Source: Chloroflexota bacterium (GTDB lineage Bacteria > Chloroflexota > Dehalococcoidia > Dehalococcoidales > UBA2162). From it: a stretch of 64,000 nt of DNA. The notes beneath the pieces were generated by a model. That model made no database searches. It worked only from the letters and a program-made list of their open reading frames with translations, and was not told the DNA's origin. This document shows, piece after piece, positions 18,111-28,840 of this stretch (the first letter of the stretch is position 1; each line of letters starts with the position of its first letter). A program made the position numbers and the translations under genes. The stretch spans positions 151,786 through 215,785 of the forward strand of contig JACPPV010000009.1 of assembly GCA_016190825.1 (NCBI GenBank), in the 5' to 3' direction.

Positions 18111-21100
18111 TCAGTCAACCCTCTTCACCACCTCCTCCAGCACCTCACGCCACTTTTCGCCGAGGCGGCGGTGATGAAGACGGATTTGAAGGGCATCAAA
18201 ATGGATGCTGCCTGCTTGTAATGAGCCTGTCGAAGCCACCGGAACGCGCAGACCTCTCAGGAAGGGTCCGAGTTTCGCGGTGTCAAAGCGCATTCCATCA
18301 AAGCGGCGGATGATGATTTCTCCCTCCTGGGTGGAAACTGACTCGATGCCGGCCATTGCAGCCAGCGCCCTTATCCTGAGTGCGTAAAGTAGATTTTCTA
18401 CCTCACGCGGCGGCATGCCAAAGCGGTCCTTTAGCTCCCGTGCAAGGCTTTCCACCTGCTCCGCCTTTTCAATTTTGCCCAGCCGCTGGTAAAGAGCAAT
18501 CCGGACCTCAAGCTCAGTGACATAGCCCTCGGGAATAAAGGCGGGGAAAGGCAAGTCTATGGTCGGCGGCGGCAGATGCGCCTTCTTTACTTCCTCTTCA
18601 CTCCTGCCCTCTTTTTTCGCCTTAAGCTCTTCGACCGCCTGCGCCAGAAGCTGGGTGTAAAGGCTAAAGCCTACGGCACTGATGTGGCCGCTCTGCTTTA
18701 CGCCGAGAAGCGTACCCGCTCCCCTGATTTCCAGGTCCTTCATAGCGACGCCAAAGCCCGCACCCAGCTCGGTGGCCTCGTAAATTGTCCGCAAGCGTTT
18801 CCGGGCAATATCAGTGAGGCGTTTTCCTTTTTCATAAAGAAAGTAGGCGTAAGCAAGGTTTGCGCCCCGCCCTACCCTGCCCCGCAGTTGATACAGTTGA
18901 GTCAGCCCAAACCGGTCGGCGTTGTTGACAATAAGCGTGTTGACGTTGGGCATATCCAGTCCAGACTCGATTATGCTGGTACACACCAGGACATCTGCCT
19001 TGCTCTGGACAAAATCGGCCATTACCCTCTCCAACTCCTCCTCATCCATCTGCCCGTGGCCGATGGCGAACCGGGCTTCAGGCACCAGTTCCTGGAGCCT
19101 GCCGGCAATGAAGGCAATACTCTGCACCCGGTTGTGGACGAAGAAGACCTGTCCGTTGCGTTCCAACTCGCGCAAGATAGCCTCCCGCACCAGGCGGTCG
19201 TTGTATTCGGCCACGTAGGTCTTGACCGGCAAGCGCTCTTCCGGCGGGGTTTCCATGACGCTCATATCCCTGACGCCGACGAGGGACATGTGCAGAGTGC
19301 GGGGGATAGGAGTGGCGCTGAGCGTTAGCACGTCTACCTCCTGCCGTTTCCGCTTAAAGAATTCCTTGTGGGTGACACCGAAGCGCTGCTCCTCGTCAAT
19401 GACCAGCAAGCCGAGGTCTTTGAAGATCACATCCTTCTGTATCAGACGGTGTGTCCCGATGCAAATATCAACTGTGCCATGAGCCAGGGCTTCTATGACT
19501 GCCTTCTGCTCCCGGTGTGAGCGGAACCGGCTGAGCATTTCGATCTTTATCGGAAACGCGGCGAAACGCTGGGTAAATGTGGCAAAATGCTGCGCCGCAA
19601 GCACTGTCGTCGGCACCAGCACGCCTACCTGCTTGCCATCCATTACCGCCTTGAAGGCCGCGCGGATGGCAACCTCTGTCTTGCCGTAGCCAACATCGCC
19701 GCATACCAGTCGATCCATTGGTCTGGTTTTCTCCATGTCTTCTTTCACTTCACTTACCGCATCCAACTGGTCAGGTGTTTCTTCATAGGGAAAAGCCGAC
19801 TCGAACTCGCGCTGCCAGACGTTATCGGGGGAAAAAGCGAACCCGGGCACCACCTCGCGGGCGGCGTAAAGAGCCAGCAGTTCTTCGGCTATGTTTGCCA
19901 CCGATTCCTTAACCCTTTGTTTGACCCGGGACCACTCCTGGGTGCCCAGCCGGCTCAGCACCGGTGGTTTTTCTCCGGCACCGATGTAGCGCGTGACGCG
20001 GTCAATCTGGTCCGTCGGGACATAAAGCTTATCGCCGGCGGCATACTCCAGCACAAGGTATTCTTTCTCGGTGTTGGTGGCACCCAGGATCGTCACACCG
20101 GCAAAACGCCCGATGCCATGCTCAACATGCACCACGTAGTCGCCGGGCCGGATGTCAATGTAAAGCTTATGGTGAGGCACCGGATGTTTCTTCAGAAGAC
20201 GGCGCTGCTTCACAAAACCAAAAATTTCAGCATCGGTAAACAGGCAGGTATTGCCCATTACCCACCCTTCGGCCAGCGAACCCTGCAGCAAAGTCATTGA
20301 GCCTGGCTCCGGAACATTCTCAATTCCGGCTAGCGGCGGTGCGATGATACCTTCGGATTCAATGACTTCAGACAGGCGGCTTGCCTGCTGGCTGACAATG
20401 ATGACCCGCTGCCGCTGAGCCAGCAACTCCCTGACTTTGCTCACAAAGCCGGGAAGATGTCCGGCGTAGTTTGGCGCCGGAGCAAATCCCGCCTCAAATC
20501 CGGTATCCTCTTCGTAACCCCAGCCGACAAATACCAGGCGGGTGTGACTTTTCAGAAGCGGCTCCAGGTCGTCCCACAAGAAATAAGGCGTCGGGAAATT
20601 TTTCGGCAGGGTGCCTTCGGCCGTCATTTCGGACCGCAGCTCGATAGCTTTAACGTCCAGGTCTGCCATTACCCCGCTGAGGCTGTCCGGCTCATCGAGC
20701 ACCACCAGGCAGCCAGCGGGCAAGTAGTCAAGCAAACTTCCCCCGTTCAGGGCCGGTGCATAGAAGCTGCTCTCCGCACTTTCTCCATGCAGTAATGCCG
20801 CCAGGTCCTTCTCAAACTGCCGTTTTACTTCGACAGTGCAGCCGCTCAAGTCCAGAGCGCTGAATGCCATCTCAATCTCCTGGTTGGCGGCCAGTAGCTC
20901 TGTAGCCGGAGAAATGGTGATAGAAGGCACCGCTCTGAGCGAACGCTGAGTGGAAGGATCGAACAGGCGAATGCTTTCAATGGTGTCACCGAAGAACTCG
21001 ACTCTGGCCGGTAGGTCACTGCCAGGCGAAAAAATGTCGATGATGCCGCCGCGATGGCTGATCATGCCCGGCATCTCCACCAGGTCTTCCAGCCGATAGC

Positions 21101-21617
21101 CGATCGCCTGCCACCGCTCCAGCAGATCGAAGAGCCTGATCTGCTCCTTTGCCCGTATCGTATAACAGGCGGCCTTAAACCGGGCCACGGATAACAGCTT
21201 CCGTGACAATGCAGGCGCAGACGCGATGACCAGAGGGGCTGGACTTTCTGTGCCTCCAGCGCCGGCGAGAGCGGCCAGTACCTGCAGCCTTTCCAACTCA
21301 ACGGACGTATCTGCGGAGATACGCTCGTAGGGAAGAGCTTCCGACTCGGAGAAAAGCGTGACCGTGCCGGGACCGGCCCACACCGATACCTGTTCGTAGA
21401 GTTTCCTGGCGTTTTCAGGTTGCGAGGTAAGCACTAGTAACGGGCGTTGCAAATGTTCATATAGCGATGCGATAAGATATGGTTTGGCGGCATCGGGGAC
21501 CACCGCCTTCACCTCGCTCTCTGTTTGAAGCCCCTTAATTATCCGATGAGAGCCCGGATTTTCCTCAACCAAGTCTAATAATGGAGTCAGCTTAAGTAAC
21601 ATTTCTTCTCCAAACAC
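18111..21617 (-). CDS. mfd: Transcription-repair coupling factor
   Basis: CarD-like region [20 protein letters not shown]; helicase motifs [40 protein letters not shown]. Confidence 0.96.
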   Translation of the reverse strand: MFGEEMLLKLTPLLDLVEENPGSHRIIKGLQTESEVKAVVPDAAKPYLIASLYEHLQRPLLVLTSQPENARKLYEQVSVWAGPGTVTLFSESEALPYERISADTSVELERLQVLAALAGAGGTESPAPLVIASAPALSRKLLSVARFKAACYTIRAKEQIRLFDLLERWQAIGYRLEDLVEMPGMISHRGGIIDIFSPGSDLPARVEFFGDTIESIRLFDPSTQRSLRAVPSITISPATELLAANQEIEMAFSALDLSGCTVEVKRQFEKDLAALLHGESAESSFYAPALNGGSLLDYLPAGCLVVLDEPDSLSGVMADLDVKAIELRSEMTAEGTLPKNFPTPYFLWDDLEPLLKSHTRLVFVGWGYEEDTGFEAGFAPAPNYAGHLPGFVSKVRELLAQRQRVIIVSQQASRLSEVIESEGIIAPPLAGIENVPEPGSMTLLQGSLAEGWVMGNTCLFTDAEIFGFVKQRRLLKKHPVPHHKLYIDIRPGDYVVHVEHGIGRFAGVTILGATNTEKEYLVLEYAAGDKLYVPTDQIDRVTRYIGAGEKPPVLSRLGTQEWSRVKQRVKESVANIAEELLALYAAREVVPGFAFSPDNVWQREFESAFPYEETPDQLDAVSEVKEDMEKTRPMDRLVCGDVGYGKTEVAIRAAFKAVMDGKQVGVLVPTTVLAAQHFATFTQRFAAFPIKIEMLSRFRSHREQKAVIEALAHGTVDICIGTHRLIQKDVIFKDLGLLVIDEEQRFGVTHKEFFKRKRQEVDVLTLSATPIPRTLHMSLVGVRDMSVMETPPEERLPVKTYVAEYNDRLVREAILRELERNGQVFFVHNRVQSIAFIAGRLQELVPEARFAIGHGQMDEEELERVMADFVQSKADVLVCTSIIESGLDMPNVNTLIVNNADRFGLTQLYQLRGRVGRGANLAYAYFLYEKGKRLTDIARKRLRTIYEATELGAGFGVAMKDLEIRGAGTLLGVKQSGHISAVGFSLYTQLLAQAVEELKAKKEGRSEEEVKKAHLPPPTIDLPFPAFIPEGYVTELEVRIALYQRLGKIEKAEQVESLARELKDRFGMPPREVENLLYALRIRALAAMAGIESVSTQEGEIIIRRFDGMRFDTAKLGPFLRGLRVPVASTGSLQAGSIHFDALQIRLHHRRLGEKWREVLEEVVKRVD

Positions 21618-21733
21618 CTTTAGGGCTAGACCCGAACCGATAGGGTGCCTAGCCCTGACAAAAGCAATTGTAGCACAGCGGCTAACTCAGGCTCAAACGA
21701 ACGAAGAAGTAGAGCGTTTGGCGATTTTTTCAA

Positions 21734-21801
21734 CCGTTCGTGGTGAGCCATTCGGCAGAATCATCCCGACTTACCGGCACGTGCCTGATACGGGGGCGAA
21801 C
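21734..21801 (-). repeat. Dispersed intergenic repeat, family 2 copy (inverted relative to 4786-4889)
   Basis: Reverse complement shares GTTCGCCCCCGTATCA and GGCTCACCACGAACGG with 4786-4889. Confidence 0.6.
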
Positions 21802-21879
21802 AGAATCTGTAAACCATCTCAGGGACGGAAACTCTCCAGAGAAATAAAGGCGGGGGATGACCCCTTCCGGTGCATCTAC

Positions 21880-23082
21880 CTAAATCCTGTGTCTGAGGTT
21901 TGTCAGTGCAATGATAAGAGCGACGCCCATCACTATCGCCGACAGTGCCAGGCTGGTCTTTATGCCCAATGCTTCCCCGACCCACCCCATGACTGGCGCG
22001 CCAATTGCCACCCCAGCCGTCAGTGCTGCGTAGAACATACCACTGGCGAGCCCGCGCCGCTCAGCAGGCGCATGTTCGGCGACCAGGGCGGAAATAGAAG
22101 GAAAGATGAGCCCGAAAGCCACTCCATATGTTCCCATGGCAGCCGCCATCAACGGGAACGTAGCGGCGGAGGGCAAGACCAGCAAGGAAAGAATGCCCAG
22201 GCCCAAACCGGCGGAGGTTGGCACCACCCTGCCTACCCGGTCTGAAAGTATGCCGCTCGGAAACTGGAGAGCGATGAATGCTATGGTAAAAACCACCATC
22301 AGCATGCCCACATGAAAAGCGCTCATGCCGAAAGCCGTCACGTGGAGCGGAAGCAAGGTGGCGACTCCTCCGAAGGAAAAATACTGGGCGAAAATCGCCG
22401 CGTAAGCCAGCCTCAGCCTCTTCTGGGCAAGCAAACTCTTCATCTGTCTGAGGCTTTCTCCAGCCGGGATTTTGGCGCCCGATTTCACTTCTGGCCTGCC
22501 GCCAGGTAAAAGAAATGCCAGGACTATGGCGAGTACCAGAAGGGTTGCGCCGGTCAAAAAAATTGCCGGATATCCGAGCCGGGAGGCAATAACGCCGCTC
22601 ACGCCATAGCCGACCAGGTTAGCCCCGGCCATCGCAATGCCGTAGAAGCTCATTATCCTGCCCTTGCCGGTCCTGCTGGCATAGCCGGCGAAAACCAGCA
22701 TCGTCGCCGGGCCGGCTATTGCGCTGCTGCTGCCATGGAGCAGCCGTATCAGGACGAGGTGAAGCGGATTACGGCTTAACGTATAGAGCAGCATGCTTAT
22801 GGCATCGCCGGTTAGTCCGATGATTAGCGGTGCCTTGTATCCGGCGCGGTCTATCAGCCTGCCGAACAAGAGGTTCGCCGGCGCGTGGACAATGGAGTAC
22901 ACACCGATTATCACCCCGATGGTGCTGATGCCGGCGCCCAGTTGCGTGGCATAAAGCGCCATGATCGGTATCAGCAACGGCGTATCAAGGAAGCTGAGAA
23001 ATGCGATCACCGAAATGACCGGCAGTACTCTTTTATCCGGCGCTATTGAAAGCCGGTTTACTTTCTCTTTGGCGGTTTCCAT
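21880..23082 (-). CDS. MFS transporter
   Basis: Twelve-TM-like hydrophobicity; LFGRLIDRAGYKAPLIIG and FPSGILSDRVGR loop motifs. Confidence 0.88.
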   Translation of the reverse strand: METAKEKVNRLSIAPDKRVLPVISVIAFLSFLDTPLLIPIMALYATQLGAGISTIGVIIGVYSIVHAPANLLFGRLIDRAGYKAPLIIGLTGDAISMLLYTLSRNPLHLVLIRLLHGSSSAIAGPATMLVFAGYASRTGKGRIMSFYGIAMAGANLVGYGVSGVIASRLGYPAIFLTGATLLVLAIVLAFLLPGGRPEVKSGAKIPAGESLRQMKSLLAQKRLRLAYAAIFAQYFSFGGVATLLPLHVTAFGMSAFHVGMLMVVFTIAFIALQFPSGILSDRVGRVVPTSAGLGLGILSLLVLPSAATFPLMAAAMGTYGVAFGLIFPSISALVAEHAPAERRGLASGMFYAALTAGVAIGAPVMGWVGEALGIKTSLALSAIVMGVALIIALTNLRHRI

Positions 23083-23176
23083 GCAAACAGTATACTTCGC
23101 CTCGCCCGCTCATTGTCCTCAATAGCTCACACTGCTATAATGGAGCGGAAATCTCTGTTGGTTTAGAAAAGGGAAA

Positions 23177-24328
23177 TTGTCACAAACGAACCCCTCACAC
23201 AGATTACCGTATCACCGGATTGTCGTCAAGCTTGGCACAAGCCTGCTTACCAGCGGCACCGACCATCTGGACCCGGCGGTGATGGCTAATCTCGTGAGCC
23301 AGCTTGCTCAGCTTCACCGGCGGGGGGTGGAGCTGGTTGTAGTTACTTCAGGCGCTATCGCGGCGGGACGCTCGAGGCTCGGACTTGTCCAGGGGCGATC
23401 ATCAAAGCACCGGGGTATTCCGCTCAAACAGGTGCTGGCTTCCGTAGGGCAAAGCCGGCTGATGAATGCCTACGAGCAACTGTTCACGGAGCATGGCATT
23501 ACGGTCGCGCAGGCACTGCTGACGCGGGCTGACCTCATCGACCGCGCCGGTTACCTTAATGCACGCAGCACCCTTATGGCTTTGCTTGAGCTGAGGGTAA
23601 TCTGCGTCGTCAATGAAAATGACGTTGTTGCCGTAGACGAACTTCAGGATACGCGGTTCGGGGACAATGACAACCTTTCAGCGATGGTGTCAAATCTCGT
23701 TGATGCTGACCTGCTGCTCATCCTTTCCGATATCGCCGGGCTGTACACTGCGGACCCGCACCGCTACCCCGATGCGCGCCTGGTCCCGCAGGTTGAGGCC
23801 ATCACCCCTGAGATCGAGGGAATGGTCGCCGAATCCGCCGGCAATCTCGGCACCGGCGGCATGACAACGAAGATCGAAGCGGCCAAGCTGGCTACTACCT
23901 CCGGGGTATCCGTTGTCATTGCCGGGGGACGGGAGCCGGGGGTAATTAGCCGGGTCGCCGCAGGAGAACGCATCGGCACTTACTTCCCGGCTGCTACGAG
24001 TAAGAGAGAAAGCCGGGAGCGCTGGATGGTGAGCGGCCTTTCTACAAAAGGCAGCCTGATAGTGGATTCCGGTTGCGCCCGGGCTCTCAAGAGAGACAAG
24101 GGAAGCCTGCTGGCAGTGGGCATCGCAAGAGTTCGGGGTGAGTTTGAGCGCGGGGATGTGGTTGACATCTACGACCCGGATGGGAAACGGTGTGCCTGCG
24201 GCCTGACCAACTATAGCGCGGCGGATATCGAGAAGATAAAGGGCACGCGCTCCAGGGAGATTGCCTCCATTCTCGGCTACGACTACGGCACTGAGATTGT
24301 CCACCGGAACAATATGGTAATGCTGTGA
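23177..24328 (+). CDS. proB: Glutamate 5-kinase with C-terminal PUA domain (TTG start)
   Basis: IVVKLGTSLLTSG...LVVVTSGAIAAGRSRLGL; FGDNDNLSAMVSNLVDADLLLILSDIAGLYTADP. Confidence 0.92.
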   Translation: MSQTNPSHRLPYHRIVVKLGTSLLTSGTDHLDPAVMANLVSQLAQLHRRGVELVVVTSGAIAAGRSRLGLVQGRSSKHRGIPLKQVLASVGQSRLMNAYEQLFTEHGITVAQALLTRADLIDRAGYLNARSTLMALLELRVICVVNENDVVAVDELQDTRFGDNDNLSAMVSNLVDADLLLILSDIAGLYTADPHRYPDARLVPQVEAITPEIEGMVAESAGNLGTGGMTTKIEAAKLATTSGVSVVIAGGREPGVISRVAAGERIGTYFPAATSKRESRERWMVSGLSTKGSLIVDSGCARALKRDKGSLLAVGIARVRGEFERGDVVDIYDPDGKRCACGLTNYSAADIEKIKGTRSREIASILGYDYGTEIVHRNNMVML

Positions 24329-24433
24329 AGGCGCACGTTTTGCCACCTTCGTCCCGATTGAGCTTCCAATTGAAAACTCAAACATTCGCCAGCCAAAGGG
24401 GATGGCTCTCAGATATATAGTATCGGCGCAGAT

Positions 24434-24715
24434 TTAAGTCGCCCTATGAACCCAATCACCTTCTCTGGTTACTTCGCCGCTTTCCTCGAGGACTTCCAAC
24501 ACAGCTTCGGCAAGCTCCTTCGAGCTGGCAAAATCAAGGGTGCGATCGTCGCACCGGATCTCACGGGCAATTTCGCTCACCAGACAAGGGCCCCGGTTAA
24601 GCTGCGCTTTCACCAGGTCATGCAGGGCCTTCACACTGAAATTGGCGCATATGCTATCTATCAAATATTGTAGAGATGCCACGCTATTTCTCCCATCATC
24701 CAGCCAGAGTCCCAA
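24434..24715 (-). CDS. Hypothetical protein, possible winged-helix-like
   Basis: Open frame with plausible alternation (IAREIRCDDRTLDFASSKELAEAVLEVLEESGEVTREGDWVH). Confidence 0.4.
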   Translation of the reverse strand: MGLWLDDGRNSVASLQYLIDSICANFSVKALHDLVKAQLNRGPCLVSEIAREIRCDDRTLDFASSKELAEAVLEVLEESGEVTREGDWVHRAT

Positions 24716-24766
24716 CTTTTCGAGGATTTTGACCGATGCTCTCGGTATTCTGCGCCTTCACCATGT

Positions 24767-25534
24767 TTAGCCCTGCAGATGCTGGCTAAAGAAGGCAAAG
24801 ACCTTTTGCCAGGCATCCATTGCTTGCTGAGGACGGTAGGCTGTTCGATCGTAATACCAGAATCCGTGGCCCGCGCCATCATATCGGTGGAATTCGTAGG
24901 TTTTGCCATGCTTTTTGATCTCCGCTTCATGCCGTTCGACCATTTCAGGAGAGGGATTCGTGTCATCATTACCAAAAATACCGAGCAAAGGGCATTGCAG
25001 GTCCTTCGTATATTGAATAGGCGCTACCGGTTGTTGGACGGTCAGCTCCTGTTCGGACATGACCACCCGGCCACCCCAGCAATCTACGGCAGCGCTGAAG
25101 CCATTTACACGGCATGCCACCAGGAAAGAATGGCGGCCGCCGGAACAAGTACCAATGATACCCACCCTGCCGTTGCTGGTCGGGAGTGCTTTCAGGTAAC
25201 GCATCGCTGCTTCGCAATCGCCTATCACACTTTCGTCGCGTACGCCGCCCTGCCCTCGCGCCGTAGCTGCAACTTCCTCAGGTGTTCCGTCCCCAAACCG
25301 CTGATAAAGGTTCGGACAGATGGCCGCGTACCCGTGCTGAGCAAACCGGCGGGCGGTCTCGCGATAAAACTCGTCCCATCCAGGAAGATGATGGACTAGA
25401 ATGATACCGGGGAAAGGACCTGGCCCAAGCGGTCGCGCGAAATAAGCATTGATCAACTCATTGTTATACTTCGTAATCGTCGCAGTTTCCGCTAACAACC
25501 CCTCGTAGGCATTGGTTCCAAACTGATTCCACAT
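24767..25534 (-). CDS. Dienelactone hydrolase family protein
   Basis: GPFPGIILVHHLPGWDEFYRETARRFAQHGYAAICPNLY; GTCSGG; C-terminal GAGHGFWYYDRTAYRPQQAMDAW. Confidence 0.88.
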   Translation of the reverse strand: MWNQFGTNAYEGLLAETATITKYNNELINAYFARPLGPGPFPGIILVHHLPGWDEFYRETARRFAQHGYAAICPNLYQRFGDGTPEEVAATARGQGGVRDESVIGDCEAAMRYLKALPTSNGRVGIIGTCSGGRHSFLVACRVNGFSAAVDCWGGRVVMSEQELTVQQPVAPIQYTKDLQCPLLGIFGNDDTNPSPEMVERHEAEIKKHGKTYEFHRYDGAGHGFWYYDRTAYRPQQAMDAWQKVFAFFSQHLQG

Positions 25535-25977
25535 GTTTCCTCCTTCTTTAGCCGTGTCTTAGAGATTATCTTTTGCTGACATCGGGTGTCAAGTTTCATC
25601 TCCACAAACTTTGCTCACAGATGGATGAGCCGAGTTACGGTGTCATGTGACAGGCAATTCTTTTGACCGTCAAAAACCGAACCATACCTGCGAAAGGTAC
25701 ATTTGGAGAAAGGTAAATCGATGCCATCCCATGAGCGGCTTAGAGAATAATTAAAAAACGTCTAGTACTTGGCTGTAATAGTAACTGTCACGATGTGCGC
25801 TTAATAAGACGAGAGGGGGGAAATCCAGACCACCTTTCCTTATATCAATTGTGTACCCGGCCAATCCAAAGCACAAAACTGTGAGCGGATAGCTATTGGG
25901 TCGGAGATGCACCGAGCAAACCTTGTGGCGTTAACGCTGCCCCGTTCTGAACAGACTTCAGCAGTGATATTTTCTGT

Positions 25978-27264
25978 GTGAAGGCGTATAATTGGGGTCA
26001 AGTATGCAAGAGCATACTTTTTGCTATGGTATCAATAATCGTCCTTCTGTTGGTTTTCGTACTCATCGCGGTACGACAGATCGGCAGCTTTCGTTTCCAG
26101 ATATGGCAGGTAATGCTTGTCGGTGCACTTGCTGTGTTGCTCACCGGGCAAATTCCGCCGGTTCATGCCCTTAAAGCTATTAACCTTGATGTCATGCTCT
26201 TCCTATCCGGCATGTTCGTAGTAGGACAGGCGCTGGAGGAGAGCGGTTACCTTTCTCACCTTTCATTCCAGTTCTTCGGACGAACCAAATCAACGGACAG
26301 TCTTTTGCTGCTTATACTGTTCGGTACCGGGCTATTATCAGCTTTTTTAATGAATGACACCTTGGCTATTATCGGCACCCCTGTGATGCTAGATATTGCC
26401 AGAAAAACAGGCATACGCCCGAAGCTGCTGCTAATATCACTAGCTTTCTCCGTCACCATTGGCAGCGTAATGAGCCCTATCGGCAACCCGCAAAACTTGC
26501 TGATCGCGATTAACGGAGAAATTGCTAATCCATTCGTCACTTTCATCCGCTACCTAGCGGTGCCCACTTTCGTCAATCTTTTTCTAGCATACCTCATTAT
26601 GAAGTTATTCTACCGAGAGCATTTCAAGAGGGAGCCACTGAATCACTTTGCTGACCCCATTACAGACCCAAAGCTGGCACAATTATCGAAGGTATCCCTG
26701 ATTATTATTGCCGTTCTAGTGCTCGCTAAGATAGCCACCGCTTTTCTGGGACTGAGTATTGATTTTCGCCTTACTTATATTGCCTTGGCGGCAGCATTGC
26801 CTATTATCTTGTTGTATCCTCATCGTCTAAGGATTGTCCATAGAATCGATTGGCCTACCCTGATTTTCTTTGCGGCGATGTTCGTCCTGATGGAGAGTGT
26901 CTGGGACTCCGGCTACTTCCAAAGCGTGATTGCTGACCTGCGCCTGAACCTTTATTCCGCCAGTACCATTATGGTAGTAAGCGTCACGTTAAGCCAGCTA
27001 ATCTCAAATGTACCTCTGGTAGCCCTCTATCTGCCTGTGCTGGGTCGTCTGGGTACAGGGACAAAGGAAATGATGGCTCTGGCAGCAGGTAGCACCATTG
27101 CCGGTAATTTTTCCATTCTCGGCGCAGCAAGCAACGTTATCATTATCCAAAATGCTGAAAGAAAGGCAGGGGAAACATTGACTTTCTGGGAGTATGTCAG
27201 GATAGGTGTCCCCATGACGGTAGCGAACATACTAGTCTACTGGTTGTTTCTTCTGCTTTTCTAA
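25978..27264 (+). CDS. SLC13/ArsB-type anion or Na+/H+ permease (ion transporter superfamily)
   Basis: LSGMFVVGQALEESGYLSHLSFQFFGRTKS; FLMNDTLAIIGTPVMLDIAR; SNVPLVALYLPVL. Start could be ATG at 26026. Confidence 0.8.
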   Translation: MKAYNWGQVCKSILFAMVSIIVLLLVFVLIAVRQIGSFRFQIWQVMLVGALAVLLTGQIPPVHALKAINLDVMLFLSGMFVVGQALEESGYLSHLSFQFFGRTKSTDSLLLLILFGTGLLSAFLMNDTLAIIGTPVMLDIARKTGIRPKLLLISLAFSVTIGSVMSPIGNPQNLLIAINGEIANPFVTFIRYLAVPTFVNLFLAYLIMKLFYREHFKREPLNHFADPITDPKLAQLSKVSLIIIAVLVLAKIATAFLGLSIDFRLTYIALAAALPIILLYPHRLRIVHRIDWPTLIFFAAMFVLMESVWDSGYFQSVIADLRLNLYSASTIMVVSVTLSQLISNVPLVALYLPVLGRLGTGTKEMMALAAGSTIAGNFSILGAASNVIIIQNAERKAGETLTFWEYVRIGVPMTVANILVYWLFLLLF

Positions 27265-27429
27265 TAGTCCTATTTTACTGCCTCTTTCAAACAAGTGTCT
27301 CAGAGTTTGCTTCGGGTCTTGACGATTTAAGAGTCACACACTTGACAAGTAAGCGGAGATGAACTAGGATGAACTAAAATTGGCCCAGAAACTTTGAAGA
27401 AAATCGACCATTAATGCGGAGAGAACAGG

Positions 27430-28005
27430 ATGACGAAAGTTTTGCTTGGTCCCAAGACTTTGACATACCCGTGGCCAGTATTTTTGGTCGGCGCAAACAT
27501 TGATAATAGACCTAATTTCACTGCAATTTCATGGTGTGGTAACATCAGTGGGAATCCCCCAACGATCGTTGTCGGCATACGACCGGCTCGCTATACTTAT
27601 GGAGGAATAAAACAAAATCTGACCTTTTCCGTAAATCTCCCTCCTCTTGGCATGATGAAGAAAACGGACTACTGTGGACTTACCTCTGGCTCCAAAGTGG
27701 ATAAGGTAAAAGACTGTCAGTTTAATGTCTTTTACGGTAAGCTGGGCAGCGCTCCCTTGATTGAGGAATGTTCACTCAATGTCGAATGCAAAGTCTTACA
27801 TGTACTGGATTTGGGGAGCCATTCGCTTATTGTGGGCACAGTTGAAGAAACCCATGTCTCCGAAGATTGTCTCACTAACGGCAAGCCCGACATCGAGAAA
27901 CTGAGGCCTTTTATCTGTACCGTAGGTCCAGTTCGTCAGTACCAATCTGTAGGAAGAGTGATAGGTGAAGCGTGGCGTAGTGGCTGGGAACTTCAGGCAA
28001 AGTAA
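27430..28005 (+). CDS. Flavin reductase family protein (FMN-binding split barrel)
   Basis: YPWPVFLVGANIDNRPNFTAISWCGNISGNPPTIVVGIRPARYTYGGIKQNLTFSVNLP. Confidence 0.88.
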   Translation: MTKVLLGPKTLTYPWPVFLVGANIDNRPNFTAISWCGNISGNPPTIVVGIRPARYTYGGIKQNLTFSVNLPPLGMMKKTDYCGLTSGSKVDKVKDCQFNVFYGKLGSAPLIEECSLNVECKVLHVLDLGSHSLIVGTVEETHVSEDCLTNGKPDIEKLRPFICTVGPVRQYQSVGRVIGEAWRSGWELQAK

Positions 28006-28012
28006 TTGTACT

Positions 28013-28528
28013 GGTCAAGGAAAAACGGACAGCCGATTAAGAGTCTGCCGCGTAACTGATACATAATACGCCGGCTGCCATAAGTGTAGCGGGACTGCCA
28101 GTGGGCCTCTCTGATCCGCGCAATCAACTCCGCCCGCCTGATAGTCTTACCTCTCCTCCGTAGAAACCCGTAGTAAGCCGCTATGGCTGACTTCCAGCAC
28201 TCGCGAGATCAGCCGGACCGGGTATTCGTAACGGTGACGGTAAGTGAAGCCGTTTCAATTCCTCGACCTCACCAGCCTGGCGCCCGGTTCCGGGAAGCGC
28301 ATTCTCCTTCTTCTGCAAATACTCCCGCTTCCAGCGAGCCAGCATATGGCTGTGGATACCCAGATTCCTGGCCGCTTCCGCGATGGTACAGCCGTGGTCG
28401 ATAACCAGTCCTACCGCCTCACTCTTGAATTCCGCCGTGTACTTTCTCCTCTTCCGCTCGGTCAACTGCACACCTCCTGTCGCTCATTTTACTCGACTCC
28501 TCTTGAGATGTACGTTTTACTAGACCAC
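28013..28528 (-). mobile_element. Decayed IS3-family insertion sequence remnant (orfA plus frameshifted 5' part of orfB)
   Basis: orfA RRKYTAEFKSEAVGLVIDHGCTIAEAARNLGIHSHMLARWKREYLQ; orfB YPVRLISRVLEVSHSG-(frameshift)-YYGFLRRRGKTIRRAELIARIREAHWQSRYTYGSRRIMYQLR; catalytic domain missing. Right end (28528) estimated. Confidence 0.8.
28181..28471 (-). pseudogene. IS3-family transposase orfA fragment
   Basis: HTH_Tnp_1-like N-terminus; C-terminus runs out of frame into orfB remnant. Confidence 0.75.
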
Positions 28529-28743
28529 ATTACCACATGGTGCTTGCCCGCCCGATCAGTCTTGATGAAAACCCTTTTTCCATCGTTCATTTGATAAGAC
28601 ACTTTTATTACAAGCGGCTTTGAACACTCTGTTGCCAACATGACATTATTTACGATTTCTCTTCTCGGGAAACATCCGGATCTCGGGTCAATATGGGCAT
28701 GTTCGTATGGACATATCGGTTTTTGGGGCCGGCAGGCAGCCAA
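28489..28743 (-). pseudogene. Hypothetical protein apparently truncated by the IS3 remnant
   Basis: Reading frame MAACRPQKPICPYEH...GKRVFIKTDRAGKHHVVMWSSKTYISRGVE enters the putative IS end TGGTCTAGTAAAACGTACATC and terminates inside it. Confidence 0.4.
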
Positions 28744-28840
28744 TGCTATAATGCTGCAAAACCATTCACCGAGGGGCAGATAAGAAACAAAGCAGTCGGA
28801 GGAAAGGAAGGCTGAAGACGCGGGAAAAAGGAGGCGTATT

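Noticed and set aside
18576-20300. Long plus-strand ORFs (250 and 237 aa) antisense to mfd
   Set aside because: They lie fully inside the well-supported Mfd frame, have low-complexity composition and no recognisable motif; typical GC-rich antisense artefacts
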